Below are positions 32,830 to 43,829 of a DNA stretch of 64,000 bases, in pieces. How positions within the stretch are numbered: the stretch's first letter is position 1; the number at the start of each line of letters is the position of its first letter. The stretch spans positions 6,882,001 to 6,946,000 of the forward strand of contig JAPYXD010000484.1 of the NCBI GenBank assembly GCA_030998225.1, given 5' to 3'. The stretch is from Diplolepis rosae. Taxonomy: Eukaryota; Arthropoda; Insecta; Hymenoptera; Diplolepididae. Made by a program: the position numbers and the translations under genes. Under the pieces are notes generated by a model. It was not told the DNA's origin. It did not search any database and worked only from the letters and a program-made list of their open reading frames with translations.

Positions 32830-34421
32830 ATAATAATTGGCATCTAATGTGCTTTGAAATGCAATTATCAAATGCCATTATTCCATTTTTAAAATTGTTT
32901 TTCTGTGATAATTTAATTATTAAAAAACATTTCATTACTGAGTGGTTCATATTTCAAATTGTTCTATATTTTTTGTCGTCTCTATTGATGCATTTTAAAC
33001 TGCTTCTTTCATAATATTTCGTCAATGTTCTTGAATTGTAAATTATGGAATTTTAACTGACACAATTCAGTAAATATTAATCCAGTCATGCATTCACTTT
33101 TAAAAGGTACGCTTTCAAATTATAACTATTCGATTTCAACCTAAAAAATACTAATTTTTGTTTACATCTAACACAAAAATATAAAAAATTGATGTACAGA
33201 TATTGAAGTTTCTCCATGTTTGCTTTGGTGAGATACAATGTATTTTTATGTTAAATAAGCGTTTATCATTATTTTGATAAAATAATCTTTACTTTCAAAG
33301 TCGCAAAAAAAACAATTAAAAAGACACAAAGAATCTACCCAGAATAAAAGTAATGAAAATTAATGCGACCGGATTAAATTTGTTTTTTATTATCACGAAT
33401 CGTTGCGTAATTTGCGTGAAAGTCAAGTTTCGTATATTTTTGTCAATCACTGCTCAATTGACATTTTCTTGGAGTAATATACTTTGTAACTTAAAAAAAA
33501 ACTTAAGAGTTTTGATATTTGAACAAAACATAAATTATTGTACTTAATTTTGTAAACGGACTTTTACAAAAAGTATCTCTATGTAAAAAAATCTGGAAAT
33601 TATGAAAATAAAAAGAATCGCATCACTCTTTCGCAATATGATTCGCCATATTGGATTGGTTATATCGAATTTCACGATTTTTAAGTCAAATTTTAATTTA
33701 GTGACCTTAAAAACTTATTGAAGCTAAATTTGACGTATAGAAGGATTTAAAAATTCTCAGGCCGGATTTGAGTTCAGCGACCTCTAAAATCTTAAGCAAC
33801 CATATTTTTTAATTTCCATTCCAGGTCGAAAGCCCCAGTCCCTAAATAGTTAATATTATAATTTTTATATCTTTTGCATTTATCAATCCTAAAATCACTT
33901 TATTTTTTATACTGCAGAACTTGTAAACAACAATGTCAGTTTTTAATTAAAAAAATTAATATCATAATTCTTTGGAAAGTGGTTCGATTTAGTCCGATTC
34001 GCCCCTGACAAGCAAAGAACAGGTTACGGTATACGATGTTATGGTATCCGAAAACGATACAAAATTACTTCTTATACTTTTAAAATAAATAAAATCAATA
34101 AATCATTTTAACATACTCTCCTCTAATACGTGTTCTTAACAAGCAACAACTGTTTATTAAGTTTTATTGTAAAATATAGAAGTTCTTATCAGGTACGATA
34201 ACCGATGTTATAATACAAATACGCTACATTTTCGCTTACATTTCTCCGCTTTGGAAGAAAAAGTTTTCAATTTTTCTTCATAAAGAAGTTCGCCAAGTTT
34301 TATAAAAAAGCACCTTCTGGTTTAGTTACTACAGTTCCAAAAAACAAAAGTGCACTGTATAAGGAGAATCAGCCGTGCATGTATATTGTATTCATAATTA
34401 TTTTATTTATATTTATTATAC

Positions 34422-34461
<40 letters not shown>

Positions 34462-35040
34462 AATATATACTTAAATTAAGTACACATATGTTACTTGTTA
34501 AAAGAGATACAAATATCTCTAACCTGGGACCATTTCGTTACGATTAAAAGAAGTCTGGCAGCATCTAAAGGTCGTATTTTTATGTTTATTCTCATCTCGC
34601 AATCGTACAGAAATATGCTAAAAGTGGGTCAAGGAATTCTGAAAAAAAGGAGTTTCTTATATAAAATATATTTAAAGAAATTGACCCTGTGTTGAGTCGC
34701 AGTTTTCTTTTGTATTTAATTTATAAATATCTGTATTTTATAACTTGAAAAAGAGTTAGCTCAACGTTCAGCGAGCATTCCTATGAGCTATTGTCACAAG
34801 AAATGTGACACATTACACAATAATAGAAATTTTCAAACTTATTCTGCAAGTTTACTACTTACTATATATTTTTATGGTGCAATCTCAAATGACAAATATT
34901 CACAACACGGTCATAATTGTCCTGTCCACCTATCCATTTAGTATTAAATAGGTAATAATTAAATGTTTCACTGGTAAACGTATATTATATAGTATTGTTA
35001 CCTTTTTATTATACATAGAATAAGTAAGTAAGTAATAAGT
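32830..35040. other. AT-rich intergenic DNA
   Basis: No convincing coding frame, RNA gene or paired element end in about 2.2 kb. Holds a (TA)n run. Confidence 0.4.
34425..34458. repeat. (TA)n microsatellite
   Basis: About 17 TA units. Confidence 0.97.
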
Positions 35041-35126
35041 ACACGGAAAAAATTTGTTCATGAAAGTCCCGAACTTCTTTCCTAAGTCTGGGATACGAGA
35101 AAAATCTATGAAGAGTTCAAACGTTC

Positions 35127-35640
35127 TTAAGGCCATGGATCAACAAGAACACTTGACCAAATTCCTGTAAAAGTTCATGTAAGATGACTATTTTACACGC
35201 TTTGTGCGTAACTCACAAGTTTGAGAGCACTTATAGGCGCGCGATTCGATCGTCGCGCTTCATGCACCGTTCTATTTGGACCTCGCGCTTCGCGCTCGCT
35301 CTTGTATTCTTCGCATACATTAGAGTTTATTTCTTGTAATTTTATTCTGAACGTCAAGTCAATTTTATAATATTGTAAATATAAAATACATTTTCTCGAA
35401 GTTACTAAATTTGTTTTTGATTTTGAATGGAAATGGAAATTCAATTTACTTGAGGCTCTATTGGCTTTAAGGAACATATTCTCATCATGGCACTCGCGCT
35501 TCACGCTTGATTTTCTGTATATATTTCTGTAACTTTCTAATAAATTACTTATTTGCACTTCAACGTTTATTTCGTATATCACATATTTTGCTTAAAAATT
35601 GGAATTTTTGTATTATTTGGCAAAAATCGGTTTTATTTCT
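35127..35640 (+). repeat. GGCCATGG MITE end joined to GC-rich repeat, second copy
   Basis: After TTAA at the start, GGCCATGGATCAA and GTAAGATGACT match the left end of 27435-27659. At about 35200 the sequence changes to the CTTCGCG repeat family of 27960-28270. The same two families follow each other at both loci, but with different spacing. Confidence 0.55.
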
Positions 35641-35742
35641 CAATGTGCTCTCCTTTTAGCTTGAAACAACGAGTCCAACGATCTTTTAACTTTTCTATGC
35701 CTTCCAAATAATACGATTTGTCAAACCCTCCAAAATACCCTT

Positions 35743-36027
35743 CCAAGCAGAAATCATGACACTCTGCCGACTGTGACGATCGGTTAAATGTCGGCCTAAT
35801 ATAGAAGATCGACTATTGATTGCCAATGTTGGTACAATGTTGGAAAACAATTGGCCCAACCTTATTCCGACTGTGGAAAAAGTAATTTTCTGATAGTGGA
35901 CGTACGAGGTCCATCCAGTGTCTATTCAGCCCCGGTAGTTGACTGAAAACTGAAAATACCAGCGTTTATGCAATGTTGGATGTACAACAGGCCCAACCTT
36001 CTTCCGACTGTGGAAAAAGTAATTTTC
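35743..36027. mobile_element. CCCAAGCAG element, partial copy
   Basis: CCAAGCAGAAATCATGACAC through two GGAAAAAGTAATTTTC words matches 25426-25720. The copy ends abruptly at 36027, where ATAGCGCCTCC begins. The right half is missing. Confidence 0.75.
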
Positions 36028-36059
36028 ATAGCGCCTCCTTTGAAAATCCGATTTTCAGT

Positions 36060-37253
36060 GCTAATGTTTATTAGTGGCAATGAGTGGATATTATTTAGAA
36101 TGTAATAGTAGTGACTGAAGTGTAACAAAAATAAAAATAAAAAAATGAATGACATATCATCTGATGAATTGACAGATGAAGAAGAAATTAATAAAAACTT
36201 TGAAACTGAAGCTCAATTAATAGTAGAAACTGACACCTTACCCAAAAAGTCCGTTGACAGATACATGCTAGTCTATGATAATTACCAAAGATGGAAACAA
36301 GGAAATAGAAATCTAAACCTTAATTTATAGATGTATTTGATGCCTGCCCCCCCGACCAGCAGCACTCGCTCCGCTCGTGCCACAAATGTCGGCGCAGACA
36401 TCAATATATTCCAATGGACACATGCAATTGTTTTGATTCAATCAAATACTTTTTCTGAGTGTTGAAATGTGGCCGTTTCTTCCTGGTTTCGTCAACCAAT
36501 CGATCCAATAATGCAGCATTATATGCTCCAGTAATCGTCCTTCCTTTTTCAAGGTAGCTGATAAAAATTACTCCATATGCATTCCAAAAACCCTAGCCAT
36601 AACTTTCCCAGACGATTGTTGCGTTTTCGGACGCTTTGATGCACTTTCATCAGGTTTAACCCACTGTTTTGACCCTTCATGTGATTCCGGAGTATAGTGG
36701 TAGATCAATGTTTCAACCATCGTCACAAAATGACGCAAAAAATCTTTCAGATTGCGGTTAAAATAGGCCAAATTTCGCTCTGAAGTGGTTACACAAATGC
36801 GTTTTCGGTTGATCGTGAGAAATCGTGGCACCCATCTTGCACAGAGCTTTCTTATGCACAGATGCCTATGGAAAATATTGGCCACATGCTCAGTTGAGAT
36901 GGACACGATCTTGTATATCTCACGCACTTTGACTTTCCGGTCATTCAAAACAATATCATGGATTTAATTGACCATTTCTGGTATAGTGATTTCATTTGGA
37001 CGACCTAGACTTGGTATGGCTTCTGTGCTCGTACGACCACAACGAAATTCGGTAAAACACTTCTGAACCATTCCATATGACGGAGCAGAGTCCGAATAAT
37101 ATTTGTCGAGCTTAGCCTTGGTTTCTGATAAGGTTTTTCCATGCAAACAGTAGAGTTTAAGCAACACAACACCCTAAGACATAAAATTTATTTTTTAACA
37201 CATATTAATGTAGAGAAAAACCATATGAAATAGAATTAGTGTAATTCTGAAAC
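36060..37253. repeat. Left arm of a 1194-bp near-identical inverted duplication
   Basis: Every position maps to the inverse strand of 40162-41355 with a constant coordinate sum (77415), so no insertion or deletion separates the arms. I found one base difference (Asp/Gly codon in KPDESA versus KPGESA). The arm contains the Crypton-like ORF, MITE ends and the N-terminal mariner part. Confidence 0.97.
36145..36330 (+). pseudogene. N-terminus of a probable Crypton-type tyrosine recombinase
   Basis: 61 codons from ATG. An acidic start (MNDISSDELTDEEEINKNF) is followed by LPKKSVDRYMLVYDNYQRWK, which fits the LP.KS..RY...Y..F..WK helix that opens the N-terminal core-binding domain in insect Crypton-like tyrosine recombinases. 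It runs into NLNLNL and a stop, with no catalytic domain downstream. It could be a captured first exon. The upstream side holds ATAGCGCCTCC at 36028, shared with an insertion at 24331. An identical inverted copy is at 41085-41270. Confidence 0.5.
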
Positions 37254-37513
37254 GTGGTCACAAAAGTTTCACTCTTATTCTTTTATTCTTAAACGACAAA
37301 TCTATTTCTTCGATCAGAATCTTGTGAGATGTTACGCATTTTACTTTATATAGTGAATACTGAAAAAAATTAGTGAATCATTTTAGAACTTTTACTCTCA
37401 GTTTCGCCAGAATTCTTATTGAAAATTTGAAATAATTTGCTGAAAATTCATAAACGACTTACAACCTATACCTCCTATCCCAGACTTAAGTATAAGTTCC
37501 GGACTTTTATGAT
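37254..37513. repeat. Older, diverged inner part of the inverted repeat (left)
   Basis: Matches the inverse of 39890-40161 at roughly 85-90 percent by eye, with a short indel, compared with 99.9 percent just outside. The change of identity at about 37253 is abrupt. Confidence 0.8.
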
Positions 37514-38194
37514 CTACAAAGTATTTAGGTTATACACAATTTTACATAAATCATATTTCAATATCTATTTAGTGCAGAGTCGTTGCATAATCATTGTTTA
37601 AAAATCATTAATTAATTCGCTTTTAGAACCCAATGATAAGAAATCGTCAGATTGATACGTAATGTTATTTTTTATTTATATAATTGCTTCTTATCCAACT
37701 TCACAACATTTTAGTTTTAATCTTTATTCAAACAACCGATAAATACGTTACCTGATAAAAAATATGTTTAAAAAGACTGAAATGATAAAAAAAAATTTCT
37801 TTTGGGTTTTATAGTACTGCTGAAAAAAATACGAATCCTCGTTTAAAAATTCTACTGCAATTATGCAAGCCCCAATATGGGTTTCAGGCCGGGAAGGAAA
37901 TCTTCTCATCTGTGAATCTGAAACAATCCTGAAACTTTTGGATCAAATGGTCTTTTTAATGCTTTCTGCGCGAGATGTTTGACTATTTGGAGCTTTGCGA
38001 AAGATTAGAAAATCCTATAGGACCCAAATAGAAAATTCGTAATATTGTATATACAGGAAAAAAAAATGCAGAACATGAATATTTAATAAAAAAAGAGGGA
38101 TTTTCAACAAAGAAAATAGTCCTAGACCTAATAGGGCACAACCTAGAGATTAAAATAACCCAAGATTAAAATTGTTGTAATATACATTGTATTA
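37514..38194. other. No gene recognised (palindrome loop)
   Basis: AT-rich sequence without element ends. Confidence 0.35.
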
Positions 38195-39175
38195 GCATTG
38201 GGTCAGTATTTTTCTCAAAAAATGAATAATTAGAAACTCATATTAGGTTGAAAAAAGGCAAACGTATCGGCCACAAATGAGGACCTTCTTAAATGCCAGC
38301 TGATTTAATAAACTTAATGATTAAGCTGTAAACCCGCAAAGAAGATAAGTTGTTTATTGTAATCTTTGTTTCTGTTTTAAAAAAAATTAATTAATTAAAA
38401 CATGCAAAGAACGTGTTTGGAGCAGCCTGATTCTTGACGCCTTGGAGCTTGCTCCCTTCCATAACCCAAGTAACACAAGAAATCGTCTAGAAGACATCCT
38501 CATGTCGTCTTTTAGAGGAGTGTCATTCGATCAGTTTTAGATTGTTTTAGATTCAAACAATCTAAAATAAGGATATTAAAAAATGGGCTAAAAATGATAT
38601 TTTTACTGTTTTTTTAGATATCGGACTCAAGAGAAATATCTGTACTACATTTTTCGGCTTTTATTTGTAGAAAATCTCGTGCTCAAATTTAACAAACATT
38701 TATTACAAAAACTGTAATTTGTAGAAAATCTCATTCTCAAATAATAGCCAAGAAATTTAGTACAGATATTTCTCTTGAGACTAATATCTATAAAAACTTA
38801 CCTGTTCTAACAGAGTTTTTAATTGTTCTCTAAAAGACAATTTTCGTAAGGTCTTGTAGAATAGGTTATCGCGAACTTCGAAAAGTTTTTAACAACCTTT
38901 AACAGAGACCTCAATTAAAGGGGACTAGAATACGATTTTAAGAAGCTTTAATAGAGCTCTTTAAACAACCTAAAACTCATCAAATGACACTCCTCTAAAA
39001 GACAACATAAGGACGTCTTGTAGATTCGTTTTTTCGATCGTCTTCTAGACGCCAAAAATAGTTAAATTAGCGGCCAATTTGAGCTCTACTAGACGTCTAA
39101 TAGCACTTTCTATGTTTTAAGTAATTAATTTTTTAAGAAAACAAAAACTAAGAAACAAAGATACTGACCCAATGC
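38195..39175. mobile_element. GCATTGGGTCAGTA-ended element in the palindrome loop
   Basis: Inverted ends GCATTGGGTCAGTA (38195) and TACTGACCCAATGC (ending 39175). The left part has a very decayed hammerhead-like motif (38257-38297, GATA instead of GAAA). It holds a second foldback at 38483-39051. Related to 3087-3416 and 19914-20486. Confidence 0.7.
38483..39051. mobile_element. Nested foldback element, CGTCTAGAAGAC ends
   Basis: Both ends read CGTCTAGAAGAC inward. Subterminal TTTTAGAGGAGTGTCATT and GTAGAAAATCTC/AAGAGAAATATCTGTACT words are also inverted. The ends are themselves palindromic (GTCTAGAAGAC). Non-coding. Confidence 0.7.
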
Positions 39176-39438
39176 AAAAACAAGGAATATTATAACATGT
39201 TTCAGAGAATGGAGCGTAAGAGCTAGAGGAAGATATACGCTGAAGTCTGTGCAAAGCTAACAGTTTCATTAATTGGCATGAATTAGGAGGAAGCATCGAC
39301 AGTTTCTTGTTTACAGAAATTGGTTCAATCTCTGTTTCTCTCTCACCTTCTTTGTTCAATTCTCACTCTCGATATTACCCTCAAATAACATGAAGTAAGA
39401 TGAGTCGATTATAATGTTTCACATTCCTTAAAAATGTA

Positions 39439-39846
39439 CAATAAAACCTCATTTATCGGGATCTTCACTTATCGGGATCTCGCAACCTCATTTATCGGGA
39501 CATTTTGTTTCTCCTCCAGCCACCACTCCTTGTACATAGTGACAGTTTTCAGATGTTTCATTTGCAGGAGTTTTATTATGTCAATTTTTTTACATACCTT
39601 CGTTTGTATTTCTATCTTCATTTTCCATCATGAAAAACCAAATAAATTTACACAATTTGCAAATACATTACAACTTATGTACACGTGCACTTTTTGCATT
39701 GTACATAGCCATTACTAAATGTCAACATACAAAAAAAGTCATGGCAACCTACCATGAGACTGTAGGTGGTAGTGGGGAGCCCCTCCAAATCCCGATAAAC
39801 GAGGTGTTTACATTTCAAGGGCGTCCCGATAAATGAGGTTTTACTG
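39439..39846. mobile_element. pogo/Tigger-like MITE, copy 1
   Basis: Ends CAATAAAACCTCATTTATCG and inverse of CAGTAAAACCTCATTTATCG, flanked by TA both sides. The CAGTAAAACC(T)C..TTATCG end with a TA duplication is typical of pogo-like elements. A relative is at 47286-47562. No transposase. Confidence 0.8.
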
Positions 39847-39889
39847 TACACAGTAATTTGACTATAGATGTGTGAAGAAATTTGTATGA

Positions 39890-40161
39890 AAAGTCCTGAA
39901 CTTAAACCAAAGTCTGGAATAGGAGGTATATTTTGTGAGTCGTTTATTTATTTTTAGCAAATTATTTCGAACTTTCAATAAGAATTCTGGTGAAACTGAA
40001 AGTAAAAGTTCTAAAACGATCCACTAATTTTTTTCAGTATTCACTAGGAATTAGTTCAGATGTACATAAAGTACAGTGCGTAACATTTCACAAGATTCTG
40101 ACTGAAGAATTAGGTTTGTCGTTTAAGAATAAAAGAATCAGAGTGAAACTTTAGTGACCAT
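39890..40161. repeat. Older, diverged inner part of the inverted repeat (right)
   Basis: Partner of 37254-37513. Includes the first part of the 204-bp repeat A1. Confidence 0.8.
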
Positions 40162-40247
40162 GTTTCAGAATTACACTAATTCTATTTCATATGGTTTTTC
40201 TCTACATTAATATGTGTTAAAAAATAAATTTTATGTCTTAGGGTGTT
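40044..40247 (+). repeat. Direct repeat A1 (204 bp)
   Basis: CTAGGAATTAGTTCAGATG to TATGTCTTAGGGTGTT. Identical to 41355-41558 except for two bases I noticed. Between the copies lies the 1107-bp unit with the mariner and the Crypton-like piece. Confidence 0.95.
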
Positions 40248-40960
40248 GTGTTGCTTAAACTCTACTGTTTGCATGGAAAAACCTTATCAGAAACCAAGGC
40301 TAAGCTCGACAAATATTATTCGGACTCTGCTCCGTCATATGGAATGGTTCAGAAGTGTTTTACCGAATTTCGTTGTGGTCGTACGAGCACAGAAGCCATA
40401 CCAAGTCTAGGTCGTCCAAATGAAATCACTATACCAGAAATGGTCAATTAAATCCATGATATTGTTTTGAATGACCGGAAAGTCAAAGTGCGTGAGATAT
40501 ACAAGATCGTGTCCATCTCAACTGAGCATGTGGCCAATATTTTCCATAGGCATCTGTGCATAAGAAAGCTCTGTGCAAGATGGGTGCCACGATTTCTCAC
40601 GATCAACCGAAAACGCATTTGTGTAACCACTTCAGAGCGAAATTTGGCCTATTTTAACCGCAATCTGAAAGATTTTTTGCGTCATTTTGTGACGATGGTT
40701 GAAACATTGATCTACCACTATACTCCGGAATCACATGAAGGGTCAAAACAGTGGGTTAAACCTGGTGAAAGTGCATCAAAGCGTCCGAAAACGCAACAAT
40801 CGTCTGGGAAAGTTATGGCTAGGGTTTTTGGAATGCATATGGAGTAATTTTTATCAGCTACCTTGAAAAAGGAAGGACGATTACTGGAGCATATAATGCT
40901 GCATTATTGGATCGATTGGTTGACGAAACCAGGAAGAAACGGCCACATTTCAACACTCAG
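40248..40960 (+). pseudogene. mariner transposase, duplicate in right arm
   Basis: Same N-terminal mariner sequence as 37175-36463, with the same stops and the same lost first Asp (TMVETLIYH), apart from the Gly in KPGESA. The mariner C-terminus found at 35630-35740 is not duplicated here. Confidence 0.9.
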
Positions 40961-41084
40961 AAAAAGTATTTGATTGAATCAAAACAATTGCATGTGTCCA
41001 TTGGAATATATTGATGTCTGCGCCGACATTTGTGGCACGAGCGGAGCGAGTGCTGCTGGTCGGGGGGGCAGGCATCAAATACAT

Positions 41085-41270
41085 CTATAAATTAAGGTTT
41101 AGATTTCTATTTCCTTGTTTCCATCTTTGGTAATTATCATAGACTAGCATGTATCTGTCAACGGACTTTTTGGGTAAGGTGTCAGTTTCTACTATTAATT
41201 GAGCTTCAGTTTCAAAGTTTTTATTAATTTCTTCTTCATCTGTCAATTCATCAGATGATATGTCATTCAT
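41085..41270 (-). pseudogene. Crypton-like N-terminus, duplicate in right arm
   Basis: Identical 61-residue frame to 36145-36330 in inverse orientation. Confidence 0.5.
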
Positions 41271-41354
41271 TTTTTTATTTTTATTTTTGTTACACTTCAG
41301 TCACTACTATTACATTCTAAATAATATCCACTCATTGCCACTAATAAACATTAG

Positions 41355-41558
41355 CTAGGAATTAGTTCAGATGTACATAAAGTACAGTGCGTAACATTTC
41401 ACAAGATTCTGACTGAAGAATTAGGTTTGTCGTTTAAGAATAAAAGAATCAGAGTGAAACTTTAGTGACCATGTTTCAGAATTACACTAATTCTATTTCA
41501 TATGGTTTTGCTCTACATTAATATGTGTTAAAAAATTAATTTTATGTCTTAGGGTGTT
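41355..41558 (+). repeat. Direct repeat A2 (204 bp)
   Basis: Second copy of A1, starting exactly where the inverted arm ends and followed by AATTAATTCTAATC. The arm end and the repeat start share the join at 41355. Confidence 0.95.
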
Positions 41559-41694
41559 AATTAATTCTAATCTTTGATTTTATTTTTTATGATTATAAGC
41601 ACTTTTGAATGTATTCAGTCGGTACTATCATTTCTCAATTGTAAACTACGCTTTTATTTAATCTCAGTAGTCTCATGGAACTTAGAGAGAGTTA

Positions 41695-41936
41695 TAACCC
41701 TTTGCGCTCAGGGCCTTTTTCGCTTGTGTGAACCAGCAACTCGAAGCGATTTTTCTCATACTTTGTGCATTTCTTGCAGCTAATTTGAAACATAAAAGCA
41801 TGAAACCAAAAATAAATGGACATTATTGCTAATCGAGTTTCCACATTGAAACACGTGGTGCCATAAAGTCACCTCTCGAGCTACCACATCGAACCAAGTG
41901 GTGAGTGGGAATCACCTCTCGAGTACAAAGGGTTAA
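41695..41936. mobile_element. MITE with TAACCCTTTG ends
   Basis: TAACCCTTTGCGCTC and inverse of TTAACCCTTTGTACTCGAG. TCACCTCTCGAG occurs twice inside. The right flank supports TTAA and the left is TATA-like. CCC-starting ends at TTAA fit piggyBac-type MITEs. Confidence 0.55.
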
Positions 41937-41992
41937 TATTCTTTCTTTCAGTATTAAGTTTAGAACCCTGGTTTTCCCCAGGATTATATATT

Positions 41993-42082
41993 ATAAGAAA
42001 GAGAACTACTAAAATGCTACAAATAGGGTTACCAGACGTCCTGGTTTTCCAGGACATGTCCTGTTTCAGCCTTACCTGTCCA
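41993..42082 (+). repeat. Direct repeat B1 (about 89 bp)
   Basis: ATAAGAAAGAGAACTACTAA through CAGACGTCCTGGTTTTCCAG to CTGTCC. Repeated at 44015-44103 with about four differences. Confidence 0.9.
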
Positions 42083-42738
42083 AGTTAGGTCTGATTCCCA
42101 GGTTATAGTGCGTGAGCGTTGGCCTAAAAATCGCTGTGAAGTAGAATACTAGAGCGTTTTCTGGACGTAAAATGACCATAGTAATTTTTTGCAATCAACA
42201 ACCGTCATCTATACGTCAGGTCGGGTATTTCTGGAACTAACCTCGTAACAAAAGAGAATTGTACACTCAAGTCGGGTAATAGAGAACTGAGTTTAGGAGC
42301 TTCCTAGAATTAGTTTGATGATAATGCGGTACGAGAACTTGAAAGAGTGGCGATGTAAACAACTGGAAGTTGTTAAGTGCCGTAAGAAAAAAGGCGGCAG
42401 TGCCACTTTTTCGTGTTCGTTCTAATTCTATAATGACTGAAATAGTTCTTATGGTCCTCATTGTTTTGATTTGATGATTAACTGAGTTTACGGACACAAT
42501 ACCCGAAAATGCTCCTACTATCCGCCTTGAGTGTAATAGAATTTAAAAACAAGGAACAACTGGCAGTAATCGAGCTTTTTTTAGAATCAAATTAGAAAGT
42601 GCTGAATGTATAATTACCTAAATACCCTTCATTATTGTCCAGCCTTCAGATGTTATGATCGCTGATCTTGCGGGCATAGGCCAGATTTTTCCAAGCTGGT
42701 CAGTTCTCATTGAGATTTCCTGGTGATTGGGTTAACTT

Positions 42739-43083
42739 CCCTAGCGGACCCGGTTGAGAGAACGGTCATAGAATTCTCTGACTGTTCTCTGACCGTTCTC
42801 TGACCTCGCATTATTATGGCTAATAACGATAAAAAAAACATTTAAGGCATTGCAATTATGATTCCATGGCAAAATTTTGAATAGAAGGCGTAGGCATAAA
42901 TACAATAATTTTATTTTTCAGCGATAAATACTAGGAAAACATCATGTACCTGTCATTGCAATGCCTTAAATGTTTTTTTTATCGTTCTTAGCGATAATAA
43001 TGCGAGGTGAGAGAACGGTCAGAACACAGTCACAGAACAGTCAGAGTATTCTATGACCGTTCTATCAACCGAGTCCGCTAGGG
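42739..43083. mobile_element. Foldback element with CCCTAGCGGAC ends
   Basis: Arms of about 115 bp start CCCTAGCGGACCCGGTTGA and include repeated GAGAACGGTC / CTCTGACTGTTCT words and TTTAAGGCATTGCAAT. The loop is about 100 bp. Inserted at the edge of a possible hAT remnant. Confidence 0.85.
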
Positions 43084-43084
43084 T

Positions 43085-43257
43085 TGGTAAGAAGGCATCT
43101 TTTTTTACTGACATCAAATCCCTTTCGATGCAGGATTTAAAAACGTGCCCAACGCCGGAAAATAAAATTTCCACCTGAGAGTACAGGCCTCCAACGAGCG
43201 CGTTTCCGTCAAGCAAGTTGCCAAATCGATTCCCAGGACAAAATTTTTTTCCCCAAG
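43085..43257 (-). pseudogene. Possible hAT transposase C-terminal fragment
   Basis: The minus strand reads NALVGGLYSQVEILFSGVGH, then VFKSC, ERDLMSVKKDAFLPT. This resembles the hAT dimerisation signature (S..ER.FS.aG.v....R..L......fL). Only about 50 residues. Foldback 42739-43083 adjoins its end. Tentative. Confidence 0.35.
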
Positions 43258-43829
43258 TAATCTAACTTGGGAAGTTAGTAAACCAGCATAGTATCCAGTG
43301 AGTGAGTTACAGAATTAAACTACAAGTACTTGTCGAATATAAACACCGCCCATACAGCACAGGATAATTCAGGAATATTAAAAATATGCCTTGAATATTC
43401 TACATTTTCCTGGCATATGTATCAAAAGCATATTTCTGCTTAACCTGTGCTGTCTGGGCAGATTTATCGCAGTAGAGTATCAGGTTCCTTCTCACTACAA
43501 AATTCCGGAGACTATTGATTAAGGCAGGGATAACAGCAGGTTCTCTATTTCCTCTATTTTGAAGATGGTCCTCTATTTCTCTATTTGGGAAAATGTTCCT
43601 CTATTTTCAGTCGAAAACGTATATTTAAAACATAAATTTTTAATTTACATGCTAAAAACAAAAATTAAATATCAGAATCGTATCTGGATAAAGAAAATCC
43701 ATAATGACATGGTCAATTTTCCGTATTTGAATATTTGCGCGCTCTATCGCAGTATCGATATCGCGCATCTGTTAGGGGTTACGTTTATCGTATCTCGGTT
43801 GCTCGTTTGATTGAATCGATACTGGACAT
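43258..43829. other. No gene recognised
   Basis: Contains a TCCTCTATTT-rich stretch (43545-43600). Confidence 0.35.

Larger units (their letters stand above)
35630..37175 (-). pseudogene. mariner transposase, interrupted, left arm of the palindrome
   Basis: From ATG at 37167: LLKLYCLHGKTLSETKAKL, YSDSAPSYGMVQKCFTEFR, PSLGRPNEITIPEMVN, stop, IVLNDRKVKVREIY, ISTEHVANIFHRHL, CARWVPRFLTINRK and HFVTMVETLIYHYTPESH. The first catalytic Asp is Val here. KPKTQ-type residues (KRPKTQQSSGKVMARVFGMH) follow, then a stop and RKKRPHF. Homology stops near 36463 and resumes at 35740-35630 as FDKSYYLEGIEKLKDRW and the C-terminus. Three foreign pieces lie between (36436-36463 region, 36028-36435, 35743-36027). 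Catalytically dead. Confidence 0.85.
40162..41355. repeat. Right arm of the 1194-bp inverted duplication
   Basis: Inverse of 36060-37253 (one difference seen). Confidence 0.97.

Noticed and set aside
40044..41558. LTR retrotransposon with 204-bp LTRs
   Set aside because: No TG...CA tips, no primer site or polypurine tract, and the interior holds unrelated DNA-transposon fragments.
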